A stretch of 64,000 bases of DNA from Amaranthus tricolor (taxonomy: Eukaryota > Streptophyta > Magnoliopsida > Caryophyllales > Amaranthaceae): positions 4,767,787 to 4,831,786 of the forward strand of contig NC_080053.1 of NCBI RefSeq assembly GCF_026212465.1, given 5' to 3'. The first letter of the stretch is position 1. Every line of letters begins with the position of its first letter. Below the pieces are notes generated by a model. It had not been told where the DNA came from and searched no databases. It saw only the letters and a list, made by a program, of their open reading frames with translations. Below are positions 11,926 to 25,099 of this stretch, piece after piece. The translations under genes and the position numbers were made by a program.

Positions 11926-13755
11926 ATGCCTCCGTTGTCTAGTCAACGTTTGAAGAGACGCTCGAACAAGGCCTTACGAGAACTGGTCATGGAGCTAGCC
12001 GAGGAAAGGAGATCTAGGTCTGCGCCCGAAGTTGAGACGGCAGCCTCCATGAGCAAGAGCATCTCACAGAACAAACCCCCTGTGTTTACAGGAACTGGAG
12101 AACCCGCAATCTTAGAGAATTGGTTACGGGAATTTGACAAGATTTTCAACGTGGTGCAATGCCCTGAGCACCTGAGAGTGGACCAAGCCGCTTTCTACCT
12201 ACAAGAAGAAGCTGATTACTGGTGGTCCAATGCTAGAGACAACTTGATGAGTGATCCTCAGGAGCCGTTGCAATGGAAAGAGTTCAAAAGGGTGATTCGG
12301 GAAAAATACTACCCACCTCATATCAGGAAGCAAAAGTCCAATGAATTTTCGAAGCTCGAGATGGGGGATTTAACGGTTGACGAATACTATAAGAAGTTCA
12401 TGGAGTATGTGAAATATTGCCCTGATGACGTCCCTACCGAGGAGCAGAAGATGCAGCGTTTTGAATTGGGGCTGAGCAATGAAATTCAAGTGCATGTTGA
12501 TAGTGACCGGTACACCACTCTGGATGCGATGTACCAAAGAGCTGCTCAAGTGGGAAGTCTACTATACAAAGATAAGGGAAAGAAGCTTGAAACTAGCAGT
12601 GCAGGTGTCAACAGTGGGGATAAGAGAAAGGAGAGCTTCCAGCAGCAACACCATTCCCAGCAGAATAAGAAACACATGGGCTTTTCAAGCCTCGAAAGAA
12701 ATGGGAAGTCGCACCATAGGGGGTTCAGCAATCAAAAGAAGAGTGGAGACAGTAATAGTAAGGAAAGAGTTTATTTCTGCCGCAGGTGTCCAAACAACCA
12801 CCCAGGGAAGGATTGTAATGGGAATTTAGTAGAATGTAATGTTTGTGGCAAGTTGGGTCATCGTGGCTTCGAATGTTATGCCAAGCATGGGCGTCCGAAT
12901 CAACAGAATGGGGGACAGCAGCATTTTTATCAGAGGAATTTTGGGAATCAGAGGAATGGGAGTGACTACCGTGGTCAAAACTTACATCAGTCGAAGAACG
13001 GGAACGGATATCGGCCTAGTCCAAGCAACTATAAACCCGGAGAGTCGAATGGTCGAAGTAATGGAAGTGCGGGAACCAGTGCGCTAACTACTCAATCAAC
13101 ACCTGGAAAATTAACCGCCATCAGCACAAGGGAAGCAGAGGAAGCAAAGGATGTGGTGACAGGTACGTTTCTTGTGAACTCCGTGCCTGTCAATGCGTTA
13201 TTTGATACTGGAGCATCAAATTCTTTTGTATCTGCATCAATAATTGAAAGGTTAGGATTAAAGGATCCCGAACCTTCTTCGTACGCCGTAGCAGTTCCTT
13301 CAGGAGAGTTGTATCAATGCACTAGAGTTTATAAGAGTGTTCCTTTGACCATTGGGGGAACCCTTTTTCCTAGTGACCTATATGAGTTAAAGATGTGCGA
13401 CTTAGACATTATTCTTGGGATGGACTGGTTGGGTCGGTTTAAAGCTATTGTTGAATGTGAGAGGCAAGAAGTCAGGCTTGTGGGGCCCAAGGGAAAGAAA
13501 GTTAAGTATTGCAAAGCTACTTCAGGTATGCAAACGAAGATAGTATCGTCCCTGAAGATGAAAACATTATTGAGGAAGGGACTGCCAAGCTACCTATGTC
13601 ATGTACGTAAGATAGAAGACGAGGAGTTGACTCCTGAATCAGTGCCAATCGTAAATGAGTTCCTAGACGTCTTCCCAGAGGAGATACCGGGGATGCCACC
13701 TGTTAGGGCTGTTGAGTTCACCATAGACCTGGTACCAGGGGTGGGACCTATATAA
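11926..13755 (+). CDS. Ty3 retrotransposon Gag and aspartic protease (first part of a split gag-pol)
   Basis: A 609-residue ORF from ATG at 11926. The Gag capsid region spans about residues 40-200 ([18 protein letters not shown] and REKYYPPH motifs). Basic, Gln/Asn-rich sequence follows, with a CCHC zinc knuckle [14 protein letters not shown] near residue 304 and a Cys/His cluster just before it. The aspartic protease signature FDTGASNSF lies near residue 426, with ILGMDWL about 65 residues later. The frame ends at 13755 just inside the conserved lead-in to RT, which then continues in another frame. Gag packages the RNA and the protease matures the polyprotein. The break looks like a recent one-base lesion rather than the normal gene layout. 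Confidence 0.9.
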   Translation: MPPLSSQRLKRRSNKALRELVMELAEERRSRSAPEVETAASMSKSISQNKPPVFTGTGEPAILENWLREFDKIFNVVQCPEHLRVDQAAFYLQEEADYWWSNARDNLMSDPQEPLQWKEFKRVIREKYYPPHIRKQKSNEFSKLEMGDLTVDEYYKKFMEYVKYCPDDVPTEEQKMQRFELGLSNEIQVHVDSDRYTTLDAMYQRAAQVGSLLYKDKGKKLETSSAGVNSGDKRKESFQQQHHSQQNKKHMGFSSLERNGKSHHRGFSNQKKSGDSNSKERVYFCRRCPNNHPGKDCNGNLVECNVCGKLGHRGFECYAKHGRPNQQNGGQQHFYQRNFGNQRNGSDYRGQNLHQSKNGNGYRPSPSNYKPGESNGRSNGSAGTSALTTQSTPGKLTAISTREAEEAKDVVTGTFLVNSVPVNALFDTGASNSFVSASIIERLGLKDPEPSSYAVAVPSGELYQCTRVYKSVPLTIGGTLFPSDLYELKMCDLDIILGMDWLGRFKAIVECERQEVRLVGPKGKKVKYCKATSGMQTKIVSSLKMKTLLRKGLPSYLCHVRKIEDEELTPESVPIVNEFLDVFPEEIPGMPPVRAVEFTIDLVPGVGPI

Positions 13756-13769
13756 AAGCACCATATAGG

Positions 13770-16568
13770 TTGGCACCAGCTGAAATGGAGGAACTTAAAA
13801 AGCAAGTCGAGGAGTTATTAGAGAAGGGATACATTCGACCGAGTGTTTCGCCTTGGGGAGCACCTGTCTTGTTTGTTCGTAAGAAGGATGGGAGTATGAG
13901 GTTATGTATTGATTATCGAGAACTGAACAAGATAACTGTGAAGAACAAATACCCTCTTCCGAGAATCGATGATTTGTTTGACCAACTTAAGGGAGCAGGG
14001 TTATTTTCCAAAATTGACTTGAGGTCTGGCTATCATCAGCTGAGGATTGCGGAGCGCGATATTCCGAAAACAGCCTTTAGGACTCGATATGGGCACTTCG
14101 AGTTCACAGTGATGCCTTTTGGGTTGACTAATGCACCTGCAGCTTTTATGTGCATGATGAACCAGGTGTTTAGTTCGTACCTCGACAATTTCGTGCTGGT
14201 CTTTATTGATGACATCTTGGTGTATTCGAGAGATAGGGTGGAACACGAACAACACTTGAGGAAGGTGTTGCAATTACTCCGAGACAATAAGCTGTACGCG
14301 AAGTTTTCAAAGTGTGAATTTTGGCTCGAGAAGGTTTCGTTCCTTGGGCATTTTGTGTCCAAAGAAGGAGTTGCCGTTGATCCTGCAAAAATTGAGGCGG
14401 TGAGAGATTGGCCTGCACCGAAGAATGTGACTGAAGTAAGGAGCTTTTTGGGTTTAGCTGGTTACTATAGGAGATTCGTGAAGGATTTCTCAAAGATCGC
14501 CCGCCCTATGACCAACTTGATGAAGAAAGACAAGAAATTCGAATGGTCTAAAGAGTGCGAGTTGGCCTTCCAAACCTTAAAGGAGAGGTTGACTACCGCA
14601 CCCGTGCTTACTCTTCCAGATAGCACCCTTGAGTACCTTGTGTATAGTGATGCATCGAAGTATGGGTTGGGATGTGTATTGATGCAAAATAGGAAAGTGG
14701 TCGCGTATGCATCCAGACAACTAAAACCACATGAAGTCAATTACCCAACTCACGACCTGGAGCTAGCAGCCATTGTCTTTGCTTTGAAAATTTGGAGACA
14801 TTACTTGTATGGAGTGAAGTGCAAGATCTACACTGATCATCAGAGTTTGCGATACTTGTATACGCAACAAAATTTGAACATGAGGCAGCGAAGATGGCTA
14901 GAGTTGATTAACGACTATGACGTGGAGTTTAATTACCATGAGGGTAGGGCGAACATGGTAGCCGATGCTCTAAGTAGAAAGACCAATCATTCCGTAGCTA
15001 CCTTGACTATTCCTAGAGAGTTGCAAAGAGACATGGAAAAGTTGAACCTCGAGATTGTGCAGCACGGGGAGCTGAGGTCCAGATTAACAGCCTTATCAAT
15101 TCGACCCTCAATTTTTGAAGAAATTTTAACACATCAAGTGAGTGACTCCTTATTGGAAAAAACGAGGGAGCAGGTTAAAGAAGGAAAAGCTGAAGGATTC
15201 ACAATATTCGAGGATGGTAGCATTCGATACAAGGGTAGATGGTGTGTACCCTCTTCTTGTGCAGAGCTCAAGGATAAAATCTTATCAGAGGCTCATAGTT
15301 CGATGTATTCCGTCCACCCGGGGGGAGATAAAATGTATCGAGATCTGAAGCAAACATTCTGGTGGTCTGGGATGAAAAGAGATATTGCTGAGTTTGTTTC
15401 CAGGTGTCTGACATGTCAAAAGGTCAAAAGTGAACATAAGAGACCTGCAGGTTTACTCCAACCCTTGGATATTCCTGTATGGAAATGGGATGACATATCA
15501 ATGGACTTTGTTTTGGGTTTACCGAGAACTAGGTCAGGAAATGACACGTTATGGGTGATCGTTGATAGACTCACCAAGAGTGCAAGATTCATTTCGATGA
15601 ATAATCAATGGAGTATGGATCAGTTGGCTCGAGCTTACCTTAAAAATGTTGTGCGATACCATGGTGTCCCTAGATCTATAGTTTCTGACCGTGATACTAG
15701 GTATGTGTCAAAATTTTGGGAGGCTTTTCAAGCAGCTCTGGGAACAGAACTTCTAAGAAGCACATCTTTTCACCCTGCCACTGATGGACAGACCGAGCGC
15801 ACTAATCGGACTCTTGAAGATATGTTGAGAGCCGTAGCCTTGGATAGGCAAGGATCTTGGGATGAGTGCCTAGATATGGTGGAATTTTCATACAACAATA
15901 GTTACCAGGCAAGCATCCAGATGGCACCTTTCGAAGCTTTATATGGTCGTCGTTGCCGAAATCCAGTATGTTGGGACGATTTCAGTGAGTCTGTCACTCT
16001 AAGGCCGGTTATGTTGGAGGAAATGACTGATCAAGTAAAAATGATTCGAGAAAGACTTAAAGCGGCCCAGGATCGACAAAAGTCCTATGCAGATCTTAAG
16101 AGGAGACCTGATGAGTTCGCCGTAGGGGATTATGTATTATTGAGAGTTTCACCGATGAAGGGAGTCATGAGGTTTGGCAAGAAGGGCAAGTTGAGTCCAA
16201 AGTTCATAGGACCTTATGAGGTCACAGAGAAGGTAGGAAACGTCGCTCACAGACTAGCATTACCCAATGAGTTGGGTAAGGTCCATGATGTGTTTCACAT
16301 TTCGCAGTTGAAGAGATATGTCCCTGATAAATCTCACGTGCTAGATCCTGAGCCCTTAGACCTTGATGAGAATTTATCTTATGAAGAGAAGCCTATCAAG
16401 ATCTTAGATTCTAAGGTGCGTAGTACGAGGAGAAAAGATATAAACATGGTGAAAGTTCTTTGGGATAACCAGCGCACACAGGAGGCAACGTGCGAAACTG
16501 AGCATTCCATGCGTGAGAAATACCCACACCTTTTTTCCGAGGTTAGTGAGTTACGGGGTCGTAACTAA
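13770..16568 (+). CDS. Ty3 retrotransposon RT, RNase H, integrase and chromodomain-like tail (second part of split gag-pol)
   Basis: A 932-residue open frame with no ATG at its edge; it begins directly in the RT lead-in ([11 protein letters not shown]). RT has the catalytic FIDD box near residue 144. RNase H begins near [11 protein letters not shown] (about residue 293). The integrase HHCC zinc finger lies at about 509-552, with D, D and E catalytic positions in [16 protein letters not shown] and [10 protein letters not shown]. The end holds a chromodomain-like segment ([23 protein letters not shown]), which in chromoviruses targets insertion to chromatin. No internal stops were seen. Frame differs from the gag-protease ORF. 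The 3' stop is at 16566-16568, followed by a PPT-like copy. Confidence 0.92.
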   Translation: MAPAEMEELKKQVEELLEKGYIRPSVSPWGAPVLFVRKKDGSMRLCIDYRELNKITVKNKYPLPRIDDLFDQLKGAGLFSKIDLRSGYHQLRIAERDIPKTAFRTRYGHFEFTVMPFGLTNAPAAFMCMMNQVFSSYLDNFVLVFIDDILVYSRDRVEHEQHLRKVLQLLRDNKLYAKFSKCEFWLEKVSFLGHFVSKEGVAVDPAKIEAVRDWPAPKNVTEVRSFLGLAGYYRRFVKDFSKIARPMTNLMKKDKKFEWSKECELAFQTLKERLTTAPVLTLPDSTLEYLVYSDASKYGLGCVLMQNRKVVAYASRQLKPHEVNYPTHDLELAAIVFALKIWRHYLYGVKCKIYTDHQSLRYLYTQQNLNMRQRRWLELINDYDVEFNYHEGRANMVADALSRKTNHSVATLTIPRELQRDMEKLNLEIVQHGELRSRLTALSIRPSIFEEILTHQVSDSLLEKTREQVKEGKAEGFTIFEDGSIRYKGRWCVPSSCAELKDKILSEAHSSMYSVHPGGDKMYRDLKQTFWWSGMKRDIAEFVSRCLTCQKVKSEHKRPAGLLQPLDIPVWKWDDISMDFVLGLPRTRSGNDTLWVIVDRLTKSARFISMNNQWSMDQLARAYLKNVVRYHGVPRSIVSDRDTRYVSKFWEAFQAALGTELLRSTSFHPATDGQTERTNRTLEDMLRAVALDRQGSWDECLDMVEFSYNNSYQASIQMAPFEALYGRRCRNPVCWDDFSESVTLRPVMLEEMTDQVKMIRERLKAAQDRQKSYADLKRRPDEFAVGDYVLLRVSPMKGVMRFGKKGKLSPKFIGPYEVTEKVGNVAHRLALPNELGKVHDVFHISQLKRYVPDKSHVLDPEPLDLDENLSYEEKPIKILDSKVRSTRRKDINMVKVLWDNQRTQEATCETEHSMREKYPHLFSEVSELRGRN

Positions 16569-16574
16569 GTTTTT

Positions 16575-16585
16575 AAGGGGGGTAG
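16575..16585 (+). promoter_or_regulatory. Second (internal) polypurine tract copy
   Basis: AAGGGGGGTAG just after the pol stop is identical to the 11 bases of the PPT next to the 3' LTR, 345 bp away. A near-identical copy is kept at the matching place in the relative at 43265-48799 (complement, near 44905). Confidence 0.5.
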
Positions 16586-16919
16586 AATGCGATAAAATTT
16601 CGTACGTTCGCACGTATTTTCTCTTTTATGATACCGACCTATTACAAATTTGCATGCTTTTGATTGATCGTGTTAAGTCAAATGTGTGACAATTACATGT
16701 TTTGATTGGGTGTTGAGTTAATTTAGATGATTATGAATGCACGAAACGAAATATTTATGAATATTTGGACAGAGCGAGTATAATAGCATCAATAAGTCGC
16801 GATCTTTGAGTTAATTCCTTGGGCTTAAAACCGTTAAGACACCTTCTTGAGTTATTACAAATGTAAATTCTCACAATTAGTACCTTGGTTGCGCTAGTTT
16901 CGGGGACGAAACTCCTTTT

Positions 16920-16930
16920 AAGGGGGGTAG
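16920..16930 (+). promoter_or_regulatory. Polypurine tract for plus-strand priming
   Basis: AAGGGGGGTAG immediately precedes the 3' LTR (separated by TC), the normal position for plus-strand DNA priming. Confidence 0.8.
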
Positions 16931-16932
16931 TC

Positions 16933-19849
16933 TGTAACACCCCGAGATTTTAATGAAGTAATTATTTAATATTTTAATAGTTTTTAAAGACTTTACAATT
17001 ATTTATGAAATTATTTTAATAAATTTCTTTCGTATACGAATTTAAATGTTAACTTATATATATATATATTAAAAATATAATTACGATTCAAAAATAAAGA
17101 GGTTCGAATTAAAATGATTATTTTATTAAAACGTCTAAGCCCCCGAAGGTGAGTCTCTTAGTTAGGCCTCGCAAGAAAAAAATGAATCTAAATAAATAAA
17201 TCAATAAACATGATAATAATAATAACAAGGATAAAAGGCATGAAACCCTTTTTTTTTTTTTTTTTTTGCTTGAGCCGTCACTCCTCCCTCCCCTCCTTCT
17301 CTTCTCCCTTCCCTCTCTCAATTCCCTCTCCCTCACGGCCCACAGCAGCTGCCGGCACACCAGACCACCAGCAGACCACCGTGAGCAGCCCGCAGCAGCA
17401 CAGCCGCGTTTTCCCTCCCCCACGCACTACAAGCAGCAGCCTCACCACGAACGACCACAGCAGCGGCTGTTTCGTGAGCCACCAGCAGGTACAGCAGCCG
17501 CAAGAGGTGGTTCCTCCACCATTTTCGTGCTCCACACCACTACAAAAACCACTTATACCCTCACCCATTTCTAGTTCCCCTTGTGAGCAATCTCTTACCC
17601 AAATTAAGTTTGTATGTGTTGATATTTGATTTCTTATTATTTAGAGTTCATATTTGTTAAATTGGAGTATGAATATCTTGATTTTGTTATGGGTTTGATT
17701 ATTATGGTGATCTGAAATTAGATAAGTTAGGGTTTATATTATGATGAATTTAAAGGTAGTAATTTGGGTAAATTCATGAATCTTAGCTTGGATTAAGTTA
17801 TATCTTAATAGGATTTAAAGTGGGTAAGCATTTGAAAGTGTGAATTGAACTTGAATAAGTTAGGGGTGGATGAATTAAAAGTAGTATATACTATTTTTGT
17901 GGCTTGGATGATGTTTTGTATTGGAAATCTTGTATAAGCTTGTGTATGTGACACTTTGGATGAATGGTGACTAGTATTGTTAATATCCATTGTTGTAGAG
18001 TAAACGATAATAATAATTACTGAGACGGATTAAGGTAGCGATTGTCATTAATGAAAGTATTATCGTGGTTATAGTCGTTGATGAGGTGGTTAGTTTTGAG
18101 CTCGGTTGCTATACTGATATGTTCAATTGTGTCGCTAAGTTGGGTGACTTTGACCCAAATTATACGAATCGTTATTGATTCGCCAAGCTACAAATCTAAT
18201 TTATTCTTAATCGTTTCACTCTAAAAACCTTGGAAAAATAATAAACCACTACTATCATAGGTGATATGATTGTTATTAAGTGTAACGTCATGTATTACGT
18301 GTTCTTGAACATATCTTGATATAAACCTGACTAGAATCTAATGTTATGGTTTGATTGGAATTGATGGCGTAGTTCATGTATGAACATGGGTTGAATTTAT
18401 TGCATGAGTATGCGTAGAATGCGTATTAGCTTGAATCGAAACTTAATTGGCTAATAGCGTAGCTTGTATGGAGTCGGTGCTTCGTAAATGATGTGAAGTA
18501 GGCTTATTAGTCTTACTTTAAACGTGTATAGGTGCCCGGTTCATAAGAGGGGCGTAAGAACCCCTTCGAAGCGATTTTTGTGGCTTGTCATCTTGCAGTG
18601 CAGGTAAGTACACGCAGTAACTGATTCTTGCATGCATCTTCAATATATTTTCCTTGCGTGATAATATTATACGAGCTAGGTTGAATATGATTTGCTATTT
18701 AAATACTGTTAAGTTTGTGTTACAAGTGAAAATCAGTTGTCAAGATGGTAGAGATTGAGTTCTGATATCGCGAGAGTAGAATGTTGGATTATATGAGATG
18801 GAATGGGAATGAGTCCCTTATTGATGAGATATTAAGTTGGATGTTACTGTGACTCCACTGGATTGGTACCCCAGTTGGTTTAGTTCCCGGAGGCATGGAT
18901 CATCTATATATGGTCGCTGTACGGGGGTATGATCATACTTTGCCATTGGGCGCCGGCATGGCCGTCACCGCCCTTGGCTGAGGTGTTGCCATGTGGGTCT
19001 TGCAAACCCCAATATGGTGGCCTCTAGTCACAAAAGATGATACGTGGAATTAAGGAAGAAATAGAAAATGGTGAAGGCATTGAGAAGTGCACAGAAGTGA
19101 GGAATGGTTGGAGTAGATTTTTATACATTGGAGTGTCTTTCTTCCCTCGTTTTGTTGAATTGATTGTTGGTTGCATGTATAACTTGTTGCTAGATACTGA
19201 CGTGTACTGCTTGTTTCCTTGTTGACGGCTTGTCTCTGATGGCCCTGCTATGACACGTTTGGTCCATGACTTTACGTTGAGCAGCAGGGGCGTCATAGAT
19301 AGGTCTTGCAGGTTTTGGAGTTTCCTTGCATTGCATATGGGGGGGGGGGGGGATCGAGTGAGAACCTTGACGCGTGCCCTGTTCGAACCATTTTTTTTGA
19401 CGCTACATGTGATTTCGAATTGAAAGTGTGTATGTTTTGGTTGAGGCATGAGTCCTCCTTTTGATGTAATTCGTTCCGCTGCAAAGATTTATATCGTTTT
19501 ATATTTTGTTATAGTATCTTGAATGGCTTGTACAGTGGATTATCTTTTTGCTTGGAAAACCCAAGCGTTTACATGGGAACCACGATCCATGCTTAGCATG
19601 TCTACAGAGGTTTTGGCGATGACCTTTCCGCCGTGATTCTGTTACGAGGCCATTGATGCCTCTTCATTATGATGATTTATCGTTTGTCTAAATCTTCGGC
19701 GCGTCAAATTTCAAGGCAGATGCTGCCGAAATTTCCGTAGGATTTTGTTTGGAAGTTTTCAAACGTCATCTCTTTCTTTTTCCTATTTAAATAATTATTT
19801 ATTTCTACAAGTGACACCCTTGAAGGGTCTGAAATTCAGGGGTGTTACA
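16933..19849 (+). repeat. 3' LTR of the Tekay-type element
   Basis: A 2917-bp near-identical copy of 8384-11299. Differences seen: three substitutions and single-base length changes in a T-run (19 against 18), a G-run (14 against 13) and a second T-run (8 against 9). Confidence 0.95.
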
Positions 19850-21627
19850 GTTTATCTAAGGAAAGTTTAGTTATCCAGAAAGGAAAAAAATGTAAACAAT
19901 AAACATAATGAATTTCCAAATATTTTGATACCTAGGTACAAAAACGACGTCTTTCTTGTGACACCATTGACAGTTAAAGACTTTATACTTGTCAGTGTCT
20001 GTTTTCTTCTTGCATGGTTCGCATCTTAAAAATTTGCGAATATCGTCATATTTGCAACTTGAGATAAATGCTTTGATACTATACCACTCATCTTGGATTT
20101 TGTTCTGATCCTACACAGTGTAAAAGCATTGTATCTTCTTAGAGTTTATTTATTTCACAGGTAAAACAATGTGCTTATAATTGCGATGTAAGTACTCTAA
20201 TCGTGGTAAAAAACATTATTTCTAAAAGTTAAGGTAGCTATGATAAGTAATGAAAATTATGAGGCTATACCTTTTTGTTCTTAATATAATCAATTGTTGT
20301 GTAGCGGCGCTGTTGTGGTTGTGTTCGGGTTTGCCGGATTTGTGTCTTTCTTTCATCAAGTAAGTATGTGTTGAGGCCCTATATAAAAAGAAAGTATTGT
20401 TAAGATAAAGCATTGTAATTTTAGTAAAGGAATTGTTTGAGCCTAACAGCAATAGTGGTTTAAATAATAGTGTACATTAAGTGAAACCAAAGTAGCATGC
20501 AGTATTTTAAAAATGAATAAACAGACTAAATGTAAAACTAACCAATGGGCTGAGGTGTTCTTCGTTTTCCCTAGTTGGTGTCACTATGAAGGTGGAGGAC
20601 ATTGTTGTTGATAAGCCAAAGCCTATTATGATTAAAAGAAAGGTGGTCATGGTAACAAAAAGAGTAAATACACATTGTTGCACAAGATAGACATAGAATA
20701 TAACCACAGTTGAGTGATGCTTAACCTTTGTGTGAAGTAACCTTTAGAGAAGTAAACCCAATAATAGGATATGATAATGGTTTTTCTTTAAAGAAATCAG
20801 CCATATCATTCCATGTAGAGAGTGTTAAGGGTTGATGAGAACTATTTTTTTTTTATTTTGAATAAACATGAAAATACAATGTATGTAATTAGTATTAATC
20901 CATGAAATGAAAAACCACTTTTGGTTTATAGAATACCTGTGATTTGTAATAAGAATCTCACAGACATTGTTTTGCTGGCCAAAAGCTCCATTTACTGTGC
21001 GCACATTGGTAAAAAAGAAGACAATGCCGAGTACATTTGAAAAATACAAAGTGTCATCTTTTCTATATACATTAACAGAGAAAACAGCATGCGAGCAAAC
21101 ACATTTTAAGAAGGGAGTAAAACTAAATATATAGGTGTTTTAAATCTATTTATATGTAAGGAAAAGCTATGTGTCTAGACCGTAACTGTCATACGGAGTC
21201 GTAGCACGAGAAATCGCCAATAATGTATGTTACGCTGGTCTAATGGAACAGGAAGAAGAACTAGTGGGTTGCACGATGGTTCGATTGTTGAATGTCATTT
21301 GAAACTCGCCATCCTTTGACTAGTATTTTTTAGCTACATCGCGGATTGTTGGATCGGAGATTTCTTGACTTTGCTAAATTAGATCCATGTCTGCTTCTAT
21401 ATCCTCTTCAAACAAGGTTTCCTTCATTGGATCACCCTAACATCAAACGTCATTCAGAAATGAATATCTGATGCTGTAAAAACTATGCATGCTGCTGAAA
21501 GCAATTATGTTAATAAAATTCTACCGGGCGATTAGAATGGCTTACATTTTTCGATGACCTTGCATTTGACCTTGTGATCCGATTGTTTGGTGTTAAGCTC
21601 ATTAAATTTGACGTACTTTTGCTTCAT

Positions 21628-24600
21628 GCTTGTCTAGCGGTGTCTAGATGTGTAAGCCATTAGCCCTAAGCTTGTATATTAGGTTGAGTGTACACGAAAA
21701 GCGTAAAACCAATATTGTTGTACAATTAGAATTTGTTATAGTGTATGGTTGGAAACTAAAATGTGTGCATCCGTGCAGTTAGAGATTGTACCAAAGATGG
21801 AATGTCTACAACTATTGAGCAAATAGTACTTCACACCAAACGTTTAAAGTAAATGTAAGTGAGTTACGTTGGAATCTGCATAAGTATGTTTTTGAATATA
21901 CTTTCTTACCTCAATAAATGCAATCAACAAAGATCAGTGACACAAGCAAAAAAATAACAAAAAGAACAAGAATAAATGAAGCTCCAACAAACGCATATCT
22001 AAAAGATCAGTAACACAAGCAAAAAATAAGAAAAAGAACATAGAAGCCATGATAACTTTAAAAGTTTACACATAATTGGGAAAAACATCAAAAATGATTT
22101 TTTTAACCCTTACCTTGAAAATGAGTGAAGTTGAAGAACAAATACTTTATAAGACTAAACGATTAATCAAACAAAAGGCTGAAGAGCAACATAATTAAGG
22201 GTGCAAGCTTTTTAAATAACTAATGGAATCAGGATTGCTAAAAGAAAGAATATTTAAACAATATTCAATGAGGCATAAAAATCATTGATGTTAAAACATG
22301 TTGATCTGATTTAGCTCTTTGCAATGTAGTTGTTTGACTCATGGTATAGATTGCATGTTAATATCTATGCTCTTAATCAGTGTCACAAATGGTATAGATT
22401 GCATGTTAGAGATGTAAACTATAAAGGAGAAATAACACTTAGTAATGGAGCAGAGAACTGCTATTGACTAACCTTATATTGTCTTCCTTGTAGCTCGTTC
22501 GAAGTGGTATCCTTATCTCTTATAAAATATAAGTGTGTTTTCTATGAGTGATAAATAACTTTTATTTAATGATCTTTCAAAACATAAGGGTTTAGGAATA
22601 GGTAGAATTGAGAATTGCAAAGAAACATGGAGTAATCGTTGCATAAAGAAGGGGACAAGGTTTACTGTACTTGTATAAAAATCTATGCATGTCAAGAAGT
22701 ACCCGTTTTGCATGCAAAAAACTCAGTGAAGTTGTAAAGCTAAAAACATATGTAAGCAAGCAATAGTTATCTAATCACACAAGTTAAGTAGCTGACACAG
22801 TAGCACTGTTGACCAATTATTAAGCAATGGGTTTTAACTACACTTATTTCTTTCATTATTATTTATTAAACTATTGCATTATATTATTAACCTTAAAGCT
22901 AACTTCCCATAAATTAACTACATATATAATCTAACATATTATTAAAGTCTTCAATTTCACCAATCGATAATAGATATTAAAGTTATCAAATTACATGTGA
23001 TTAATGTTAGATAAATGACTATAACACATAACTTGACTTATGAAAAATGTCATAAATACACATTAACATCAATATCAAATTGAATAAGGTTTGGAACCTA
23101 AAAGAAAGATATGCAATTATAATTAACAAAGAAAATGTGTGATAATGTTGTAGTATTATTTGATTGGTGGCTGAGAATATGGTTTGAGATAGTGTATACC
23201 TCAAGACCGGCTAATCGACAAAGAAGATCTTGATAAAAACACAAGTAATTAATCGCGGTTGGATTAAATTTGTAATACTCAATCAATACAAAATGATTTC
23301 ACATTGCAACTAAATATAAAAGTTGAAGTATTACAATGTGATATAAAACAGATATATTGCAAGCTGATGCTTCTTATGAGCAGACACGTTATGCTGCTGC
23401 TGCTTGAGTTCTCAACTGCTGTGTAGATTTTGCTGTAAATCAGCCGGGGTTTTTGTTAGCTGATACTCAAATTGCGTAGATAATATATGGTCGTCTATGT
23501 TGCTGCAACTGTGTGTGTCTGCAAAATACGATGCTATTGAAGTGTAAATCCTTGTGTAAATTAGTTCCTGTCATATGGTGTGTGCCACTGTCGCTGAATT
23601 TTAGTTCTATGGGTGGCTGTCTCGAAGGGTGGAAAAAGAAGATAGTGTGGTGCAGCAAGGGTGGGCTGACAGTGCGCATCAGATGATGCATGGATGATAT
23701 TTCTGCAAGTCTGATACTTTTTTCCCTTATATACAACAATTGATATTTAGGATTACTAATTCATTTTACCTGCAAACTCTCATAAGCCAATTTCCTACTT
23801 GTTCTCCTTCTATCCCCAAAACAACAAAGAAAGAAAATAAGACGTAAATCGCACTACCTACATGAAAAGTAACTCCATGTCACATGACATCAAAATATTA
23901 GTGTTGCTTGAAATTCAAAAGTCTAGCAAAGGCTAAAAAAATCGCACATTATGTTTTTTTCTTAAGGTGCAAAGACCAGAACAACGCCTAGGCTCGTTCA
24001 AAGGATGCTAATTGTTTGATATACTTTTTGCTAAAAGAACTAGCAAAGTAGCACTAAATGTTCTTGTCTTTCAAGGAAAGTAATTCATGAAAGAAGTGAT
24101 ATTTGATAAGCATGACAAGAAAAAAGCCTTACCTGTTAAAACTTGCACATTGATGCATGGAAAAAGCTGCATAAAGATCTTTCGTACAAGAAGCAGTGAT
24201 TTCGAACAATGATAAAATTGCAAAAGCATGGAAAGTGGATAAACTAAAGGATTTGATACAGAGTTCAAAATACCAAATACACCGACTAAACTATAACATT
24301 ATTTCAAAAAGCTACAATCAAAGTGTTTGTTTAAACTGAACTGTTTGCAATAATTATGTGTCACTAATCTAAACCTTTTTAAGGGCAAATATATTGATCA
24401 TCAGTTTTAGATTGCCTTAGAATGTGATTGATGTGATGTAGCATCTATTTTATAGGAATGCAGAATCGACCATATAAGAGGAGACTTACAAGTAGTTGTT
24501 GATCATGATGCTAACAAACCGCAATCCTTGATTTTGTTTAACATCAGTGCTTCTTATTCATCTTTAAGCATCACATGCATCAGCGCATGAAGATATGGTA

Positions 24601-25099
24601 ATCTATATACATTTTTTTGATTGTTGAACTTTTAAGTAGGTGTTTTGTGTTTTTGAAGTATAGATGCATATCCATACATGTAAATAAATGATAGCTAAAA
24701 AGGATGCAGCAAAATCCACAAATGCACATGCATCGCACAAACACATTAGGCATACAACACAGTAAAAGAATTGCCACAGCTAAAGAAAAGATGAGAAACC
24801 TTAAAGCAGTAGCATAGAAGATTCAACGACAATAGAACCGAAGCGACAAACTTGCTAAGGCTTGAGGAGGACGGCACAGCATAAGTGCATAGAGCTGCAG
24901 CTTAATAGATATTAGTGTAACATTGCACCTATGTGTCATTTCAGTAAGGAAAGAATGCATAACAGTTATGACATATCACTTATAGCATATTGAGTGTTGA
25001 AAGTAGGGCAGCTATCATTTTTTTTGCTTTCCACATAATTGCTGCAATGATGAAACCACTCTTCAATAAATAATATGAATATGAAACTATCTTCTCATT
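21628..25099. other. Helitron spacer between the RPA and helicase pseudogenes
   Basis: I recognise no gene. The first few hundred bases upstream of the RPA start (21900-22080) hold two copies of a repeat built on AGATCAGT and ACAAAAAGAAC that also occurs upstream of the helicase gene (32781-33400). The remainder is AT-rich, with a slightly GC-richer patch at 23350-23720. The short ORFs here show no family features. Confidence 0.5.
21905..22080. repeat. Two copies of the Helitron upstream repeat
   Basis: Copies near 21930 and 22005 contain AGATCAGTRACACAAGC, then a run of A, then ACAAAAAGAAC or a close variant. They lie about 280-450 bp upstream of the RPA-like start codon and match units at 32781-33400 in the same orientation relative to the gene. 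Confidence 0.7.

Larger units (their letters stand above)
8384..19849 (+). mobile_element. Nearly intact Ty3/gypsy chromovirus (Tekay-type), very recent insertion
   Basis: This 11,466-bp element has two LTRs of 2916 and 2917 bp, ends TGTAACACCCC / GGGGTGTTACA, and a perfect target duplication GTTTA (8379-8383 and 19850-19854). Internal order is PBS, gag, zinc knuckle, protease, RT, RNase H, integrase, a chromodomain-like tail, then PPT. Long LTRs and the C-terminal chromodomain-like segment fit the Tekay (Del) lineage. The LTRs differ by only three substitutions that I can see (10714/19264, near 11053, near 11138) plus three homopolymer length changes, so insertion was very recent. One frame break separates gag-protease from RT-integrase. 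It sits in an intron of the RPA-like Helitron gene, in the opposite orientation. Confidence 0.95.

Noticed and set aside
13741..13770. Programmed frameshift between gag and pol
   Set aside because: The break is at the beginning of RT, after the protease, not at a typical shift site, and the surroundings look like a simple one-base lesion. Kept open only as an alternative.
14001..14740. Antisense ORFs opposite RT and RNase H
   Set aside because: Shadows of the well-supported pol frame on the other strand.
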